From Chondrosia reniformis (Eukaryota > Porifera > Demospongiae > Chondrillida > Chondrillidae): a DNA stretch of 64,000 bases. Below the pieces are notes generated by a model, which worked only from the letters and a program-made list of their open reading frames with translations, was not told the origin of the DNA and made no database searches. The stretch is from positions 5,766,001 through 5,830,000 of the forward strand of contig OX359194.1 in the NCBI GenBank assembly GCA_947172415.1, read 5' to 3'. A program made the translations under genes and the position numbers. Within the stretch, counting starts at the first letter, position 1. Every line of letters begins with the position of its first letter. This document shows positions 1-11,480 of the stretch, in pieces.

Positions 1-3000
1 GATTACCTTAGTATATTGTAACTTGTACTGTATATAATTATATCTATTTGTAATTAGCAAGCATCTCAAGTTGGTGGTGACCAGAGAACCAAAGTTGTTC
101 GCCTTCTAATACAGAGGATCTCTGTTGCCATCCAGGTTGGGATGCTATATATGTTGGCAATTGCATCCCCCTGTCAGTTGACTTTATATGGTTTAATGTG
201 ACTATGTATGTATGTAGATAACAAAAATATTTTTATATTAAGGTGCAAGACTTTGCTATTGTATATAATACTGTAAATGTTTATGGTTTAAAGACTAAAA
301 AGTATTTAAGGTATGTGCATAAATAAATATTACACCAGTATTAAATACTGGAATTTCCTTCTAATGTAGGGAATATTTGAAGATATCAAATGTAAAACGT
401 CCTACAGATATATTAATGTCAACAACATGCATGCATGTGGCTTCTATTGATAAATACTAGTGAGGCTTGCAATTTAAATTATAAATTCTTGCCTGTGAAA
501 ATAAAGAATGTGTAACTTGATCATGACAAGTTAATCTCTAATAGAATCTTCTATATAAACAATAGATAGAATGCTTCAAATTTTGGGACTTCTCTATTGA
601 CACAATAAAATAAACCCTTGAAAATTTGCTGATGCTGATTAGTCTAAATACTTCATCTTATATATCTTACCTAAAAGGATGATAGAAATATTAATAGGTC
701 TATACATAATGGTGTACAGTGTCACACAGTCTAATCTATAGGTCTTTAGAGAATAAATACAAAAATGGTTTAATAATTGTTTTCCTCATAATCTGAGTGA
801 ATGTTCACTAGGACTATGTATACATTAACTGTGCTTCCTACCCAGTGTATATACGTACTTTGCCCACCAATGCTTGTGGTGGATTAAGTACGTTTTAACA
901 GTGTTAACTTTTAAATAAGTCATCAGTATGGCTCTACTCTTTTTACTTTTTCTATATATTTTCTATTTACGTATGCAGTGAAACCTTCACATCCTATATA
1001 TTGCTACGTACAAAGCATATATAATACAATGAGATGTTCTCATATAGGTGCAATTATAAGGGTTAGATATATATACCCCTGTAAGCTTAAATTTATAATA
1101 ACACTTTCAGGTTATATAGTTTAGTCTTATGTATATGACAATAATTAAGTTTAGCTGGTCAATAGTGATCATGAGTATAGTCCTGTGTTCTTTGATATTA
1201 TATAATATATGCATTAACGTTCATGTTGTAACTTCATTATATATGTATTATACATGTTAAGCTGTTGAGAAAATTGTGCAATAAAACATTTGTTATAATA
1301 TATTACCAATAAACATGTTTATGGTTCTAAAGAAAAGTAGAGGCGGAGGCTGCATTACCCCACTGGCTTGCCACAGAAACAAACTGGATGAGGAAAGCAT
1401 ATATTGATATCTCACTTCCCCTTTGGGACAGCAAGCAAATGCATATAAGTTGGTATTATAATAACAAAGGTTACATATTAGCTATAGTATATTAGCATAA
1501 CATATATAATACAGCTTATCCTTCAAAATATCCAAAATTATGAGACATCAATAAATTATATATCAAAACATGATGTCATGTGTAATAGCATGAGCAGTTT
1601 ACAGTATGAATACTTAAAATTTTCCCAGTAATAGAAAATGTTTAGGCGCTGTTCATGCAGCCATCAAACATCTTTAATCTATTAAAATTAGAAATGTATA
1701 GGACTTCTGTTGGCACAATACACTTCAATTGCTAAATAATATATATATGTATGTTTGTTACATATATATGTAGGTATGTATGACTATATTAATATATACC
1801 TATTGTATGAGATCAAGAATTGTCCCTAACAAGCTGGACTTTGAAATAAATTTTATATACTGTAAATATTTATGGTTATAAAAGGAAATTAAAGTTATAT
1901 ATGTAACTCTAAATAGGATATTGCACATTTCCTTATCATTAATTTAGGGAATATTTCAAGATATCAAATGCATGTAAATATAACACTAGATTTGAATGTC
2001 AATAATCATAATACGTACATATACAGATGGCTTCTATTGTTATACGTACAAGTGAGGTTGAGGTTAATTATGAGTTTAAATGTAACTCCGGTCCTAGTAT
2101 ATACGTACGTGTATATACGTACAGTACAAGTTACAATATACTAAGATAATCTAATAATATGTGTATATACGTCAAGGATAAAGTATGTATATGTTATAGC
2201 TCATGATTGGGAAATTAAAGTTGCATACACAAGTAATATACCTATATACTCAAAACCACAAGTAATAATTTTCAAACATCAAACTTGCACATGCACTTCT
2301 CAGTACTAGTGTTTTTGTGTATATATATTAATCAGACATCCTTAACATTATACAAACCAGAATACATAATACTGATATAGAACACTTATATACAATTTAT
2401 AGTGACTCATGGCTCCCAATTTGGCCTTGTGTTTGTATTGTGTCATTAAATATAATCAGAGAGTACGAACTTTGACCAATTCCTAAAGATGGCCGACCCC
2501 GTAGCTCACTCCTTCAGTAACTTTGATAAGTTTTTGTTGAAACATCTTGAGTTGAACTTAGAGATTGACTTTGATAAAAAGATAATATTTGGCTATGTAA
2601 ATCTTGAGCTCGAAATAAAGAAAAAAGGAGCAACGTTTTTAGTGAGAGCTTTGCAAGCCTACATTTTATACAGAGTTAACGATGTCGTTCCGGTCTATAT
2701 GTATACGATATCTATTACTGTATTATATGAATTATGGTGTGGTCTGAAAAGGAGATGGTAGACAAAGCTGCCTATGAATTTGCAGAGGTTGTTGAATTGT
2801 GAAATTCCTTTGTTGCTTTATGTGAATGAGTGTATCTTCTGCTCAGACTGAGCAGATGTTGCAGGCTGCTGAGAGCATTGCTGGTCCCTATGTTTGGGGG
2901 AGGTACGATTTACTGGTACTTCCCCCATCGTTCCCCTACGGAGGAATGGAAAATCCATGTCTCACCTTCGTCACACCAACTTTATTGGTACTGATGACTT

Positions 3001-3270
3001 GTCATTTAAAAGTATATGATTAATGTTGACGATGCAGTATCTCTTTCTCTTTGACTATTCCCACAACTGCACCACTCTTCCTTTGGTCAGGCTGGAGACA
3101 GATCTTTAGCCAACGTTAGTCTTACTGTACCACTCATGCGTCCAACACCAGGTCTGCAGTGTACTGTGTACAGCTGAATGTGTTTGTACGTTTAGGTTGT
3201 AGCTCATGAGATATCCCATAGTTGGACTGGTAACCTCGCTACTATTGAGACTTGGGAACACTTCTGGTAA
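1..3270 (+). repeat. Segmental duplication copy A
   Basis: Positions 3-3270 match 15809-22356 in the same orientation, with small indels. The window starts inside this copy, so its left end is not seen. The copy holds about 2.4 kb of AT-rich non-coding sequence followed by a collapsed LTA4H gene. It lacks the foldback element at 17275-17513, the extra repeat units near 16205-16400 and the span equivalent to about 19319-21820, all present in copy B. I see no other gene in 1-2488. Confidence 0.93.
2489..3266 (+). pseudogene. Truncated LTA4H copy (exons 1, 8, 9, 10)
   Basis: This is the LTA4H remnant at the end of duplication copy A. Exon 1 (2489-2641) is intact. The following intron is then fused near 2735 to the tail of exon 7, so exons 2-6 and the exon 7 acceptor are gone. 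Exon 8 (2847-2987, with GGMEN), exon 9 (3091-3114) and exon 10 (3196-3266, with the zinc motif HEISH) survive. Homology to copy B stops right after the exon 10 donor, and reading through gives a stop at once. Exon 1 and exon 8 are both phase 0, so a 1-8-9-10 transcript would stay in frame. It would give about 130 residues without the third zinc ligand (Glu of NEG), the proton donor or the C-terminal domain. One substitution relative to copy B (TNET to TIET) is visible. No hydrolase activity is expected. Confidence 0.9.
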
Positions 3271-3700
3271 ACCTGGTGAAAAGGTCATGTAATAAAGGGA
3301 ATTTCTATTTCATGGAAATACCAATTTAATTACTAGTTGTACTTAAATGTATACTTGGATTAATGTGGATGTAGAAAGGCATTCAATTTCTGTATCCTAG
3401 TTAAGTAGTCATGCTGATGTTCAAAGGAAAATCAATTTACACACATACGTACTGTACATATACATATATACGTACAAGTTGCATCTAGAATGGGAAATGA
3501 AAACATGCTGATGAGTGCTTTAAAGCCTAAAGCAATAATGTGTAATTTTGATAGTATTATGGAAAATATAATCCATGTTCCCAAGGTTCACATTGTGTAC
3601 ACATCAATACATAAACTGATAATGTACTTTTTCATTACACAACTATTACTAAATATTTTATATTAAAATGTTTTCTCTTAAAAAGATGTATGTACATCTC
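3271..3700. other. Gene-less stretch past the duplication edge
   Basis: AT-rich sequence between the end of copy A and the 24-bp minisatellite. I see no exon, RNA gene or recognisable element on either strand. The 3' exons of the minus-strand F-BAR gene would be expected here or further left but are not evident. Confidence 0.6.
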
Positions 3701-3702
3701 AC

Positions 3703-4150
3703 ACCTACACATACGTATACGTAGTAACCTACACATACGTATACGTAGTAACCTACACATACGTATACGTAGTAACCTACACATACGTATACGTAGTAAC
3801 CTACACATACGTATACGTAGTAACCTACACATACGTATACGTAGTAACCTACACATACGTATACGTAGTAACCTACACATACGTATACATAGTAACCTAC
3901 ACATACGTATACATAGTAACCTACACATACGTATACATAGTAACCTACACATACGTATACATAGTAACCTACACATACGTATACATAGTAACCTACACAT
4001 ACGTATACATAGTAACCTACACATACGTATACATAGTAACCTACACATACGTATACATAGTAACCTACACATACGTATACATAGTAACCTACACATACGT
4101 ATACGTAGTAACCTACACATACGTATACATAGTAACCTACATATATGTAC
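3703..4150. repeat. 24-bp minisatellite, about 18 copies
   Basis: Tandem array of a 24-bp unit containing ACACATACGTATAC. The units come in two forms differing at one base (CGTAG versus CATAG). The first seven are the CGTAG form, then a block of the CATAG form follows with one CGTAG unit near the end. The unit length is a multiple of three, so long spurious reading frames open on both strands. The array lies just 3' of the last recognised exon of the minus-strand F-BAR gene. Confidence 0.95.
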
Positions 4151-4162
4151 ATAGTAACCAAC

Positions 4163-7100
4163 CTTTTCCTTCAGCTTTGGAGGAGCTGTTTCAATCTCAA
4201 CTTTCAACGCAGCCAATTCCTGGGCCTGGTGCTCATACACCTTTTTAGTCTAAAGATGGAGTTAGAAACATACATAGCTACGTAGGTCTATGACATGGGT
4301 TGGTATGCTGTAGGTGTGTATGCTATTGAATTGGAGTTGTCTACATACAGTAGGCATATACACAGACATACTATTCTTTGTAGCAGTTGATGGTCATAAA
4401 ATATTTGTATGATGTTTCAGTCTAGTAATATCCACATGTGATTTGATTGGACAATGAAGGCATACCACAGGTACTGTACTTGGCAACAGATGAGTAGTCA
4501 CTGATGTCATTACATTGTATGAATAATCGAACAATCTAACACACCATTTTTCTTACATGCTACATCACTATATGTACGTAACTAATTGGAACTAAAATCT
4601 AGTGTGTATGTACCTTATTTCTTGCTTGCTCCAATGCCATGTAATGTGCATAACATTCTCTGGCATCATCAATCTCTCCTTTAGTCTGCAGAACAATATA
4701 CACACAATGAATGACACTGGATAAGGCCTCTGAATCCATCACTGAAATCACTAATATAATGTTTTAGAACAATGCACCATATAGCTGGAAATATTGGTAG
4801 AGAATTTATTTTGGCGAATTGGTGATTTTCACATGAATCGCCAAATTATGATCTGCCAATATTATTGCATCATAGTGACGTAATCCATTGTAACATGAGT
4901 AACCACTAAAATTAAAAACATTAAAATATAAATCTGTCCAAATTGTCAAATATTTCCCGCCATCGGTATCTTCAGTAGTTACAAATCAGTTTAGGATAGT
5001 GCAGCATATATTATATTAGATATGCAAGTATTACAAATTGCAATATGGTGATTTTGGTGTCATTGCACCCACACAGGTATGTCTGTATAGACAATCCATT
5101 AATTATCTAGCAAACTCCAATAATTGAAACACTGAAAAGGTCACCTGTCTGCTCTCTACATATGAGGACATTTTCTTTGATCTAAATAATGTCAGTATTA
5201 ATATGTTTTTTTACCCTGAAATTTAATTAATAGAACCCACCTATGTATAACTATAGAGAATAATAAAAATTTTCTACAAAAATAGTAGAAGATGTAGGGA
5301 TGGTACAAAAAGCACAGAAACAAGAAAGGGATGTTACACAGTGAAGAATTATTTATGCATGAATCATACAACACCCTAGCTTGTAGGATTCCTGCATAAA
5401 AAATTCTTCACTGTGTAACATCCCTTTCTTGTTTCTGTGCTTTTTGTGCCATCCCTATATCTTCTACTATTTTTGCAGAAATTTTTTATTATTCTCTAGT
5501 TTCTGTACTTTTTATGGCGCATAAGCTAGGAATTATATAATAGACCATTTTGTTTTCGCAATCTTCGACGGATATGACGTCATTAAAATGGCGAATTTAT
5601 TAAAGCCTTGACTCTTGGGCCACGAAAACCGTCATGTTCAATAATAACGTTATCGCTCTCGCTTCTACAAAAGAATACAGCGCGGAAAATTTGGAGTATT
5701 TTCGCTTCAGAAGTAGCCCGAAAGCTTATTTCCTTGTTTAGAAACAGCGGGCGAAGAAGATGAAGAAGAAAACGAAAATGGGATATTTCAAAGTTCGCTC
5801 ATTTGCTAGCGGAACACAGTCGCTTGCCTTTAAGGCCAGTTTATAGCAGGGCTGGTGTATTTTTAACTATACATAGCTTTTTTTCGGCGATTTTCAGCCT
5901 ATTTCGGATTTTCGCTCCTATACCAATGTATAGGGAAAACGAAACAACCCGTACCATCCCTACATAGAGAGTACTACCGTACTCTCTGATAGGGTTTAAA
6001 ATTGAAAAAAATGAAATTTAAAGTCTAGCATTCATCAGGCAATCAATTGCTGAAAAAGAATTTCTTCTAACTGCTCTAAACCATCTAAAAGAATCAATTT
6101 TGTTAACCTTGCATTATATCACAAAGAGCTAATCATTACTAAAAGTCAGCAATAAATTATAGGTACTACCTACTGAGGTTGGTACACATGAAGCACAGAA
6201 AGACATAAGAACTTGTGAAACCACAAGAGAGGGTACAACAGAGTCTAAATAACAGTGATTCCTCCTCCCACCATGATGAAGTAATCATCCCACTTCCTCT
6301 GCAATAATAAGATATACATCATGAGACAGCCTACACACTAAATACACTTAAGCACTTCACTAAAGTCAGCAAATAATTTATTTTATATATACATCAAAGA
6401 TCACAGAGGATTCAATGAACTGTGAAATGAACAAATAAGTAGACAAGATTCAACAACAGAATGACTAATTACATATGTACCTATATAACATATCAGCAGA
6501 TGACTTATCTAATGTGTACATTCATGGAGCACATGTGTACTAGTACTATAAATAGAAAGATATCCTTGTTACAATTCTTTGTGTGTAAACATAAATAGCT
6601 GAAAGGAAACTAGGGTAATATTTTAAGTAAAGATCATTTCCTCTCTTCATTATATCATACAGAAGAGTCTGAAATTTTAAAGCAGAAGTTGACCAATGCA
6701 TTTGCCTGTGGGACCTATAATTTACTGGATACAATAACAATGGTAAATTTACTATATACGTACAGTAAAAACCTGTGCAAGCAGTCACCTGAGTAGAACA
6801 ATCACCTCTGAATTACACTCTTAAAATCCTTATGTATACATGGGCCTTACATATATTGGGCTGTACATAATGCAGCCACCTCTCTAATAAGGTCAAGTTC
6901 AGCTAGCCCCAAGCTGACTGTATTAGAAAGGTTTCACTGCAGTTGGTGTTGACAAGTCTTACATTGGCCTTGTGTCTGTCCTTCTGTGCATGATGATACT
7001 CTGAGACCTCCTTCTGGAGTGCAATGAGAGTCTCCGAAAACTGCTCATGTACATGACTTAGGTCACTGAGCGACCCTAGAATCACTGACCACACGGGGAA

Positions 7101-7424
7101 AAAGGTTCTGAAAGGAAATTAACAAAACATTAAGTAAACGCTTAAATACTTTCTATTACTTATTGTAATCACGGCTCAGTGACAATAAAGTTAATCTAGC
7201 ATAGTCAACCTGAACAAGAAAGGTTTTAAAACGATTGCATGAGTAACTTACCCGACAGCAGAGTCAGCGACATGAGAGTAGGTCTTCCCAACCTTTTGAA
7301 GCATCTTGGCATAGGTTTCTTCAGCGGCAGATATTTCCTTCAGTAATTCCACCATCTCCTTGCTGGAGTTGGTTCCAGCACGAAAGTTGTGCATTAAGAT
7401 GTCATATCCCTTGATACCCTCACC
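4163..7424 (-). CDS. F-BAR (FCH) domain protein, partial gene model
   Basis: Membrane-bending F-BAR family protein, read right to left. Supported exons are 7252-7424, 6963-7107, 4614-4685 and 4163-4249, all with GT-AG borders and compatible phases; a 27-nt exon at 6272-6298 (RKWDDYFIM) is possible. The first exon has the FCH-type start of the domain (GYDILMHNF, AAEETYAKMLQKV). The second continues with HEQFSETLIALQKEV. The last two are charged helical segments (DDARECYAHYMALEQARNK, VYEHQAQELAALKVEIE) typical of the coiled-coil core. No starting Met exon was found upstream of 7424, and no 3' exons, SH3 or other partner domain left of 4163. The segmental duplication ends 0.9 kb away and may have cut the gene. 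The subfamily (TOCA, FES, PACSIN, NOSTRIN or other) cannot be told. Confidence 0.7.
5238..5500. mobile_element. Foldback element with ~110-bp arms
   Basis: Large inverted repeat. The left arm (about 5247-5360) and right arm (about 5385-5498) are near-perfect reverse complements around a short centre that includes TTATGCATGAATCATAC. Each arm contains CAAGAAAGGGATG or its complement. It is non-coding and MITE-like. The GGGATGGTAC block at the left occurs inverted again at about 5950-5960 (GTACCATCCC), so the element may be nested in a larger one reaching about 5990. Confidence 0.85.
5500..5990. repeat. GC-richer repeat-like block with a CRE motif
   Basis: This stretch is less AT-rich than its surroundings. 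It contains a TGACGTCA palindrome at 5575-5582 and ends in sequence complementary to the left end of the adjoining foldback element. No long reading frame is present. It is probably the body of a transposon-derived repeat rather than a gene. Confidence 0.45.
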
Positions 7425-7439
7425 CTGAAGAACATGCAT

Positions 7440-8640
7440 ATGTACGTAGCTAGATGCTACAGGCAGCGCTTGTAACTGCCATAATAGAGCACATTCAACT
7501 CATACTATGTACATAGTATATATTATGTACGTACATAGGTACGTAGTATATATTACATACATAATATACATAATATAACCTATAGCCCATTTGTAACCCA
7601 TATACATAATGTCTTAGCTACTATTCATATGGTATACTTGTTATGTGAATGCTAACATGAAGGGCTTGAGTTATATATACCAATTACGCATGTACATAAG
7701 ATTTTATTTAAGTTATACGTAAGAGTTTTTGAAATATACTACTTGCAGTATTCCTGGTTTAAGATTAATCAGGGCAATAGCTTGAACTATTACAGAGCTA
7801 CAGTTATTTGTACAAACTTCCTTGTAAAATTATCAGATCATATGTAGTTATCAGATATTGAAGGGTACATGGCTCTAGCTTTAAAGACATTATTAATACT
7901 CACTGCTAAGTTGTATTAAAACCTTTATTATTCTTCAAATACAAACAGTTATACAAATGATTGGTATGACCTTAGGTATATCTAGAAGTGATACTATTCA
8001 ATTATTTTCTGACATCATTATAAAAGCTTTTTGTCAACAGGAAAACCATACCTTTTAATAGTATTAACTGTCTGTTTTGTTAGATTTGAATTATTAAATT
8101 TTCTGCTTCCCAGCTTCCAAAGTGAAATATATTCTGTTCATGCTAAGTATTATCTCAGCTTATGGGTAGACAGATCCATGGGAATCAATATTGTCTATTA
8201 CATCTGTGCACCTCTTTTCAGTCTATATTGATAGTATTGTTTACCTGATGGGAGTCATTTTAACTTCCTTTTTGACTATACAGTCACTTTAATTTATTAT
8301 AGGTACTTACGTACGTATACTGATTATTTATACTCTATTGGACAGGCTTACTTATGCAATGATAATTGAGTGGTACATATGTAAGCAATACTTATACAAT
8401 GTAGTATAGTTGCTTAATTATGAGAGCTTTGTTCATATGACGAAAAAATAGTTTGTCTAAAATCTAAGGTGTTGGGTAAAGTCTTTGTAAATTCAATTAC
8501 TATATATGTAATTATATAATGCTAAAATTATTGTTAATCCTGATAGCATATATAGGTCAAGTATTTCTAACCAGTATGAATTTAAATCACTTAAAGTAGA
8601 CAGTGCTGCACACACTTCCTTTTGTCAGTTGGAAGGGATA
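7440..8640. other. Gene-less AT-rich stretch
   Basis: Intergenic region between the F-BAR exons and the first vWA gene, rich in TACGTA and TATATA runs. The F-BAR start exon may lie here, but I could not pick it out. Confidence 0.55.
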
Positions 8641-8641
8641 G

Positions 8642-8649
8642 TATAAAAA
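8642..8649 (+). promoter_or_regulatory. TATA box of plus-strand vWA gene
   Basis: TATAAAAA lies 92 bp upstream of the start codon at 8741, a position consistent with a short 5' UTR. Confidence 0.6.
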
Positions 8650-8740
8650 GATGAACCTGCAGCAGAACAGCAGGATCAGAAAATCTAATTCTGAAAAGTA
8701 TTAAGAAAGAAATTTCTAAGCTCAACAATTGTGGACCAAA

Positions 8741-10380
8741 ATGAAGTTCATCATCATTAGTTCTCTACTGCTACTCTCAGTAGTATCAGCCTACCCAACC
8801 ACTACAAGTTCTTATTCTCCGACCACAGTGACTACAAGTTCCTATCATTCAACCACAAGTAAGCAGTTATTATGTATCAACTAAGGGAGTTATATAATTG
8901 TACTATATAAGCTTAATTTGTAAAGGCTATGATGTTATGATGTTAGGCAAATAATCACTGGAATGTATTATCCCAAACCGGCCAAGTGACTGTAATATTA
9001 AGATGGGAAATAAGTATATATACGTACATGGTGAATCATCAATAATAGATATATATATACGTATATGTCACCATTATCACACACATATATATTTATATGT
9101 GTATGCAGGTAAGCCCGATTGTACTAGTGGATGTGCAGATGTCCTATTTCTAGTGGATGGATCAGGAAGCATTCGTCCTGAAGGTTATGCTGATGAATTG
9201 GAATTTGTATCAAATCTAATTGATGCCTTCCCAAGTGAAATTCACAGTGGCATTATTGTCTTTAGTAGCTTCATTGTTATTAATCTTCCAATACTGCAAC
9301 GCAGCAGCACTGCCCCAGATAACATCACTGGACTAATCTTCCCAAATGGAGGTACTAACATTGGGATTGCTATTGATGCAGCCAGAAGTCAATTTAACAA
9401 TAGCGGAAGAGCTGAATGTGTCAACCATTTGGTTGTCTTGACTGATGGGGTATCTGGCGGTGATGTGGTTACACCCTCAGAGGCTGCTCGTGCTGAAGGA
9501 ATCATAACCTATTCCATTGCTATTGGAAATAGTGTTGACCAGAATCAGTTAGCTGCTATTGCTGGTGACCCTTCCAGACAATTCAATGTGTCCACTTCTG
9601 CAGCTCTCAGTGACATCGAGGATGCTATTGAAGCTGAAATCTTGACATGTGGTGAGTTAATTTTCATTTTGTTATTTGTATGTAGACAGCCAAATATGCG
9701 TATATATATAGAATCCACATATACAGGATTGGTTAAATATATATAACTGATTTAATTCTTGCTGCTTTTATTTTAAATATAGTTACTACTAAGCCTACTC
9801 CTACCTGTGATATGTCAAAGTACTGCTGCAAGCCAGTTCTGGTTGCTCCCTATACTGATCACTATGGCAACCGATTAGGATCTAACATTCAAGGATTTGG
9901 AATCTGTCAAGTCCAGGCTGCAGTCATTATTAATTTTGGAAGTTGCAGCGTAGAAAGCAGGAGTTTCAGGTATGTTTGTACGTATGTGTACCTATTTGAT
10001 CATGACTTGCGTCAATGAATGATTTTTTCATTAAATATATACATAAATATAACATTAAATTTTGGATCTGGAGTATTTGATATATGTATGACTTATGTGC
10101 AAGAGTGTTGAATATTATGAAAAGTGCTTACGTATATTATTTTATACACATACATAAATACTTTGCATAATGCAGGTGGGAAGTTGAATGGGGAGATGGC
10201 AAAGTAGACAGTGGCTATCAGAATGTGATTGGACCATTTGGACCAGTGGTACACACCTATGATTACTACAATTGTCATCATGGAGTGGCTGAAGTGACTG
10301 TCAGATATTGTCACAACTCTATGGGCTACATGGATGAGTGCTGTGACTCCTTCGTTACAACTGTGAAGCTTAATTATTAA
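8741..10380 (+). CDS. Secreted single-vWA-domain protein
   Basis: Four exons: 8741-8858, 9109-9651, 9783-9969 and 10176-10380. The total is 1053 nt and 350 residues, with all phases agreeing. Exon 1 encodes a signal peptide (MKFIIISSLLLLSVVSA) and a Thr/Ser-rich linker. Exon 2 is a complete von Willebrand factor A domain with the metal-binding MIDAS motif: DGSGS, then GGTN and LTDG. Exons 3 and 4 encode a Cys-rich tail (SKYCCKP, MDECCDS) with a PKD-like stretch (WEVEWGDG). It is expected to be an extracellular, cation-dependent adhesion or matrix protein; the ligand is unknown. The minus-strand gene at 11481-14408 is its inverted duplicate and the two converge. The start is chosen for the signal peptide and the upstream TATA box. 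Confidence 0.92.
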
Positions 10381-10399
10381 AGAGAAGGAAGACAAAAAA

Positions 10400-11465
10400 C
10401 TAATTAATTATTTGCCAAACTGATTTCTCATATGACATAATCATTTTGTAAGCCAAATTTTCAATGACTTTATTATATCATTTAAATAATATTGGTCTTT
10501 TCTAAATCATTGCATGTTTACGATTGGAGAAATTGAGAATTACCCAAAGAAGTATGTATTATCTAGTTTGAAGATCATTCAGTTAGAGGTTCTATTGCAT
10601 ATATATACATAAATTTCCTCTTAATTGATCATGAATCGAACACACAACTTTTAATACTTGTACGTACGTATATATACGCATATACATACATGTTCCGAGC
10701 ATTCTTAAACCTTGCATTGTGGTTATAATGTGTGAACATATTTATGAGCTGTTTTTAAAAGTAGTATATACTGTACGTATCTGATTCATCATTATAATTG
10801 TTATTATCATCAACACCACAGCTGGAAGTATATAGGGATAATTAATGCACATAGAAATGCATATATAATTTTAATTTCAGTATGCCATTGTGTGATTATC
10901 ACATGATTACTGTCTTGTTTATTGATATACTATTTAGTCATTCATGCAGGCACTGCTCTACCAGGAATATGAAAAGGAAACATATAAGCCATTTTGAAAA
11001 TACAATGTCATATACGTATTTTGACTTACAGTATTAATAAGATCTATCTCAATAGGCTTGGTGAAAACTAGCTTCATGTAGGATAAGCCATAGCCATAGG
11101 CATATTCATTATATAGTTTGTTACAAATCATTATTTTGCCTTCATAATGTAAATTAGTCAGAAGGCAGGGAAGTACGTATATGAGGAGCTAGCTGCCACA
11201 CACCACTTTGTTCCTGTGGCGGTCGAGACAACAGGAGTCTTTGGATTAGAAGCACACTCTTTCTTACAATATATATATAAGTACTTTACCATAGCTACTG
11301 TTAACCTGTCAGTTTATATAATTTTATAATTTTGAGCAAACTTGTGTATATGTACATATGCAATCAAAATATAACTTACAAAGAGGAACTATTATATGTT
11401 TTCTATAGGAGTTTAAGAATATATACTTTGTAAAGTCAGCTTGACCAATAATAATTAATTAGTTT
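10400..11465. other. Spacer between the convergent vWA genes
   Basis: AT-rich sequence forming the loop of the inverted gene duplication; the two flanking last exons are near-identical in opposite orientation. No gene seen. Long frames antisense to the last exons are shadows. Confidence 0.7.
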
Positions 11466-11480
11466 TTGTCTTCCTTCTCT

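Noticed and set aside
3635..4240. Long open frames on both strands with LLCIRMCR or HIRIRSN repeats
   Set aside because: Produced by the 24-bp minisatellite, whose period is divisible by three; no other coding signal.
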